Shown here: piece after piece, positions 61,521 through 64,000 of the stretch
Layout of the letters: the number at the start of each line of letters is the position of its first letter
How positions within the stretch are numbered: the first letter of the stretch is position 1
Source of the DNA: Herbaspirillum sp. YR522
Lineage (GTDB): Bacteria; Pseudomonadota; Gammaproteobacteria; Burkholderiales; Burkholderiaceae_D
Length of the DNA stretch: 64,000 nt
Assembly: GCF_000282575.1 (NCBI RefSeq)
Contig: NZ_AKJA01000102.1
Location: 18,538-82,537 of the forward strand
Direction of reading: 5' to 3'
Translations under genes and position numbers: made by a program
The notes under the pieces: generated by a model
Databases searched by the model: none
What the model was told of the DNA's origin: nothing
The model's input: the letters and a program-made list of their open reading frames with translations, nothing else

Positions 61521-62264
61521 TGCAATGTACCGAACCAGGATCCCGGCAATACGGGTAAAACCTTTGAATTGAATTTCAGGTTTCCAGGGCAATACTTCGA
61601 TAGAGAGACCAATCTTTATTACAACCTGAATCGGGATTATGATCCGCAGTTTGGTAGGTATGTTCAGTCGGATTCGATTGGGCTGGATGGGGGCATTAAT
61701 ACGTATGCATACGTCGGAGGAAATCCGATCACATATCGTGATCCAGCTGGGCTAATTGCTGGCGTCGATGATGCCGTTATTATTGGCGGCGCTGTAGTCG
61801 TTGGAGGGGCAATAGCTGGGCGAATAAGCCCCCAAAGTACTGGACGTCCCAACTTTGCAGGTGTTTTATGCCGAATTGCTCCGTTGGCATGTGCGGCAGC
61901 GGCCATTGCAAATGAAGTCAATCAAAATGTTCAAAATAATGGGAAAACTTGTCCGGCTGCACCGGGTACCATCGTAGGAGATCAAAATGATCCTCGTGCC
62001 GGTACGAGCAACAGTGGTAAGCGACACACAAGTGGGCCGCTAACTCCAGGCAATGGGGGAGCGGCGATGCATACGCAGATTTTGATCGACTAACCGGAGG
62101 CTGGAAGGCCATTCCCGGACAGTGATGGAGGCAGCAAAATTCCTGGCGCGCAGGTCGGTGATAACGGAATCTGGATACGGCCTGGAACCAAAAATCCCAG
62201 CGATGACCCTCGGATTGAAATTCCAGGTAACGGCAGCAAGTTGCCCGAAACGCTTCACTATTAA
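61521..62264 (+). pseudogene. Rhs core end plus toxin tip 1, with two frame breaks
   Basis: The core boundary region reads [17 protein letters not shown], then [20 protein letters not shown]. The tip that follows (hydrophobic [12 protein letters not shown] region, then [13 protein letters not shown]) runs into a stop at 62091. The expected continuation [13 protein letters not shown] is in another frame at 62066-62104, and the final GDNGIWIRPGTKNP...LPETLHY is back in the first frame, ending 62264. Two compensating single-base shifts, the first at a five-G run, explain this. Either decay or a sequencing error. The toxin activity is not identified. Confidence 0.75.
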
Positions 62265-62277
62265 TCTAGAACGCACT

Positions 62278-62745
62278 ATGAAGAATGTATTGAGCTTTGA
62301 TGTGGACAATGCTTCAGCACTGTCAGATGCATTAAACAATGGATTGCAAGCATATGCGACCGACTGCCCAAGGTCCGGACTACCGACAACATTGTGGTTG
62401 CAGTTGTGTAATGGGAGAACGCTGAGGATTCGGCCAGAAATGCATGATCTCAGCGGTTGGAATGAGATTGGCACGCTCACTTTTGAAGAGGTCGGTCTAG
62501 CAGATGCACCTGAAATGACACGTTTGCCAGTATCTTGGGCAGACGTGCAATCAGTTCAAAAGCTTATCTATAAATCAAACGAATGCGAAGCCGAATGCGG
62601 ACTTGCTGTAAACACGACGAGTGGGGACACGCTCATAGTTGTGACTGGGGCAGATGTCTATACGCTAGCCATTGAAGCACCGTTTCACCATCAAGTCTTT
62701 ACGCCAGAGAATGACTTAATTACGTATTTTCGCGAGGAGTTTTAG
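62278..62745 (+). CDS. Putative immunity protein for Rhs tip 1
   Basis: 155 residues from the ATG at [11 protein letters not shown], 13 bp after the toxin-tip stop; an upstream extension would only shadow the toxin. Soluble and acidic, with alternating strands ([37 protein letters not shown]). Position defines it as the partner of the tip ending PETLHY. Family not named. Confidence 0.6.
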   Translation: MKNVLSFDVDNASALSDALNNGLQAYATDCPRSGLPTTLWLQLCNGRTLRIRPEMHDLSGWNEIGTLTFEEVGLADAPEMTRLPVSWADVQSVQKLIYKSNECEAECGLAVNTTSGDTLIVVTGADVYTLAIEAPFHHQVFTPENDLITYFREEF

Positions 62746-62746
62746 C

Positions 62747-63379
62747 AAGGTCGGCAACGTGCGGTTTTCGTGGCAGTTTTTTGATAAGGAGACGAATCTC
62801 TTTTATAACTATTCCCGAGATTATGATCCGAATACGGGGCGTTACATTCAATCTGACCCAATTGGGCTGAGTGGCGGTATTAACACCTACGCATATGTGG
62901 AGGGGAACCCGGTTTCCTTAAGCGATCCGTTCGGCTTGGATCCGTGGTATCGGAATCCTCTGTGGAATTACCGCGTACCGGCACCAGAGCCTGGTTTAAC
63001 CCCTGCTTGCGTTGAGTGCATATTCATCCCGATTGCCAAAACGGCAAAAGCGATTAGCGATATCTGCCGACCAGGTTCTTCCGACCATGGTCCGCCTGCA
63101 TCTGGGCCTGTAGGGCGGAGAGGCAGCCTGATGCAGGTCGAGACAGGTACGAATTCTCCTGCAAACATCTCTGGAAGAGATTACACGGCGCATGCATTAG
63201 ATCAGATGCAGGGACGTGGATATACTCCTACAGTAATTGAGGATGCCATCAATACCGGTTCATCATCCGTAGGAAATACAGCAGGAACGACGGTGTACAC
63301 AAATTCGAGTAACGGTGTCAGAGTGGTTATTGATAACAGTTCCGGGCGGGTCATCACCACGATTCCAACTGGTAGATAG
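62747..63379 (+). pseudogene. Orphan Rhs-CT cassette 2: core boundary plus DUF4258-like toxin tip
   Basis: The Rhs frame starts two bases after the preceding immunity stop (a GTG at 62759 is the first possible start). Core: [39 protein letters not shown]. After a linker, the tip (about residues 140-206) reads [20 protein letters not shown], then AINTG and [14 protein letters not shown]. That is the HA..R...R.I....V..aI pattern of DUF4258, a RelE/barnase-like RNase fold. It lacks the beta-cage and any export signal, so it serves as a reserve tip for recombination or is silent. Confidence 0.75.
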
Positions 63380-63388
63380 AGAGAAAAA

Positions 63389-63691
63389 ATGTCTAAATAT
63401 GATTCGTATGATGTCCATTTATACAAACGTATGCTCCAAGCGATTGGGGACTACCGAAATGGCAATCTTGGCCTAAGTCAGTTGATCTCCAATCTGGAGG
63501 GCTTACTAGGTTTGATTGAAAAGCCCGAGCAAGAATGGACGGATCAATTTTTTCGGCATTGGATGGTGTTGGAAGAAATTTTTGCTGTTGCTTTGGATCG
63601 AAATAAAAAGGAATTTGATGAGCATGATCAATCAGCAATTAAGCAGTCACTTGAAAATTTGGAAGAAATAATTAAGAGTCAATTAAGCTGA
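63389..63691 (+). CDS. Putative immunity protein for the DUF4258-like tip
   Basis: 100 residues, nine bases after the toxin stop, A-rich ribosome-binding region (AGAGAGAAAAA). All-helical: YKRMLQAIGDYRNGNLGLSQ, a LISNLEGLLGLI helix and an acidic WTDQFFRHWMVLEEI helix. This helical layout is common among immunity proteins that follow Rhs toxins. Function inferred from context. Confidence 0.65.
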   Translation: MSKYDSYDVHLYKRMLQAIGDYRNGNLGLSQLISNLEGLLGLIEKPEQEWTDQFFRHWMVLEEIFAVALDRNKKEFDEHDQSAIKQSLENLEEIIKSQLS

Positions 63692-63782
63692 ATTCCCGAC
63701 TGAATTTGCCTCCGTATAACCGGACACAGTCCCTTACTAGGTTATTAAATCTGCCTTGCGCCTAAATTCCCGTGGGGAACGG

Positions 63783-63962
63783 TGTAATGACCCACTGAAA
63801 ACCTGCTCAGTAGATAATCCTGAAAGGACATTAAATGAGCAAGGTAATGAAAGAAGAATTTAACGTTGGAAAGCCAAGCGCAAAGCCGAGCTGGTAACGA
63901 AAATAATCCAGGGGAAAACGACGATGGCTGAGCCAGCCGGTCATTCGATATTACGCCGCTAG
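63783..63962 (+). mobile_element. IS3-type left-end remnant, copy D (orfA start)
   Basis: The terminal sequence TGTAATGACCCACTGAAAAC leads to an ATG at 63835 (MSKVMKEEFNV), which then frameshifts into RWKAKRKAELVTKIIQGKTT and stops at 63960-63962. This is the helix-turn-helix start of an IS3-family orfA. The end sequence matches the inverted repeat of copies A-C (TGTAATGACCCA..xAAACCTGCTCA), so A-C are right ends and D a left end of the same IS type. The remaining 38 bp of the window show nothing clear. Confidence 0.75.
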
Positions 63963-64000
63963 CCGCGTCATTGGCGGGTGATTGACTTCACCACAACCAG

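Noticed and set aside
59629..63691. A type VI secretion locus around the Rhs fragments
   Set aside because: No VgrG, PAAR, Hcp, Tss or adaptor genes are visible; only tips, partners and core scraps are present.

Overview
The window is a piece of a GC-rich betaproteobacterial chromosome, most likely Oxalobacteraceae (Massilia, Duganella, Janthinobacterium or Herbaspirillum relatives). The basis is the gene families and strong GC-rich third-position codon bias. This is inference from family resemblance; no rRNA or other marker is present. Two stretches, 32.9-35.8 kb and 59.2-64.0 kb, are clearly AT-richer and hold toxin/immunity fragments and insertion-sequence scars.

Layout. 1-10.5 kb: the 3' part of an error-prone polymerase (dnaE2), a membrane diguanylate cyclase, nadB overlapping a patatin-type autotransporter, then a hydrolase with a Cys nucleophile overlapping a MASE1 membrane sensor. 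10.9-19 kb: a secreted tail-collar protein, a Sel1-repeat protein and a two-partner secretion pair. The exoprotein of that pair carries nine repeats of exactly 261 bp. 19-26.2 kb: nadC-nadA, an ABC-F ATPase, a DUF1439 protein, then ldcA, tadA, queD and queE (tRNA modification and murein recycling). 26.5-32.8 kb: a three-subunit FAD/Fe-S/cytochrome c sugar dehydrogenase closed by a strong terminator, then a large-subunit catalase.

32.9-35.8 kb is an AT-rich island of orphan toxin C-termini and immunity-like genes bounded by two outward-facing copies of the same IS right end. 36-43.8 kb: a DUF72 protein, a shortened IucA/IucC-like protein, a cytoplasmic subtilase followed closely by a metallo-beta-lactamase hydrolase, and an OsmC-YcaO protein. 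44-47 kb: a divergent SDR/LysR pair, then an isolated gene that looks like a type III effector. Its protein has ubiquitin-interacting-motif-like helices followed by a Josephin-like cysteine protease signature, and an Hrp-box-like promoter lies upstream. 47.2-56.8 kb: an 11-gene, mostly ATGA-overlapped type II secretion / MSHA-pilus-like operon (pseudopilins, lipoprotein secretin with a C-terminal cohesin domain, PilP/O/N/M-like proteins, GspE, GspF, GspG). 57.8-59.1 kb: a small exported Trp-rich peptide and an acyltransferase. 59.4-64 kb: a decayed Rhs locus with several displaced toxin tips, each followed by a putative immunity gene, and IS3-type scars.

The most unusual items are the candidate Hrp-regulated deubiquitinase effector, the protease-MBL pair, the IS-bounded toxin/immunity island, the Rhs tip array, the Cys-nucleophile hydrolase/MASE1 pair and the secretin-cohesin fusion. 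Assignments rest on reading motifs by eye; no database search was run.
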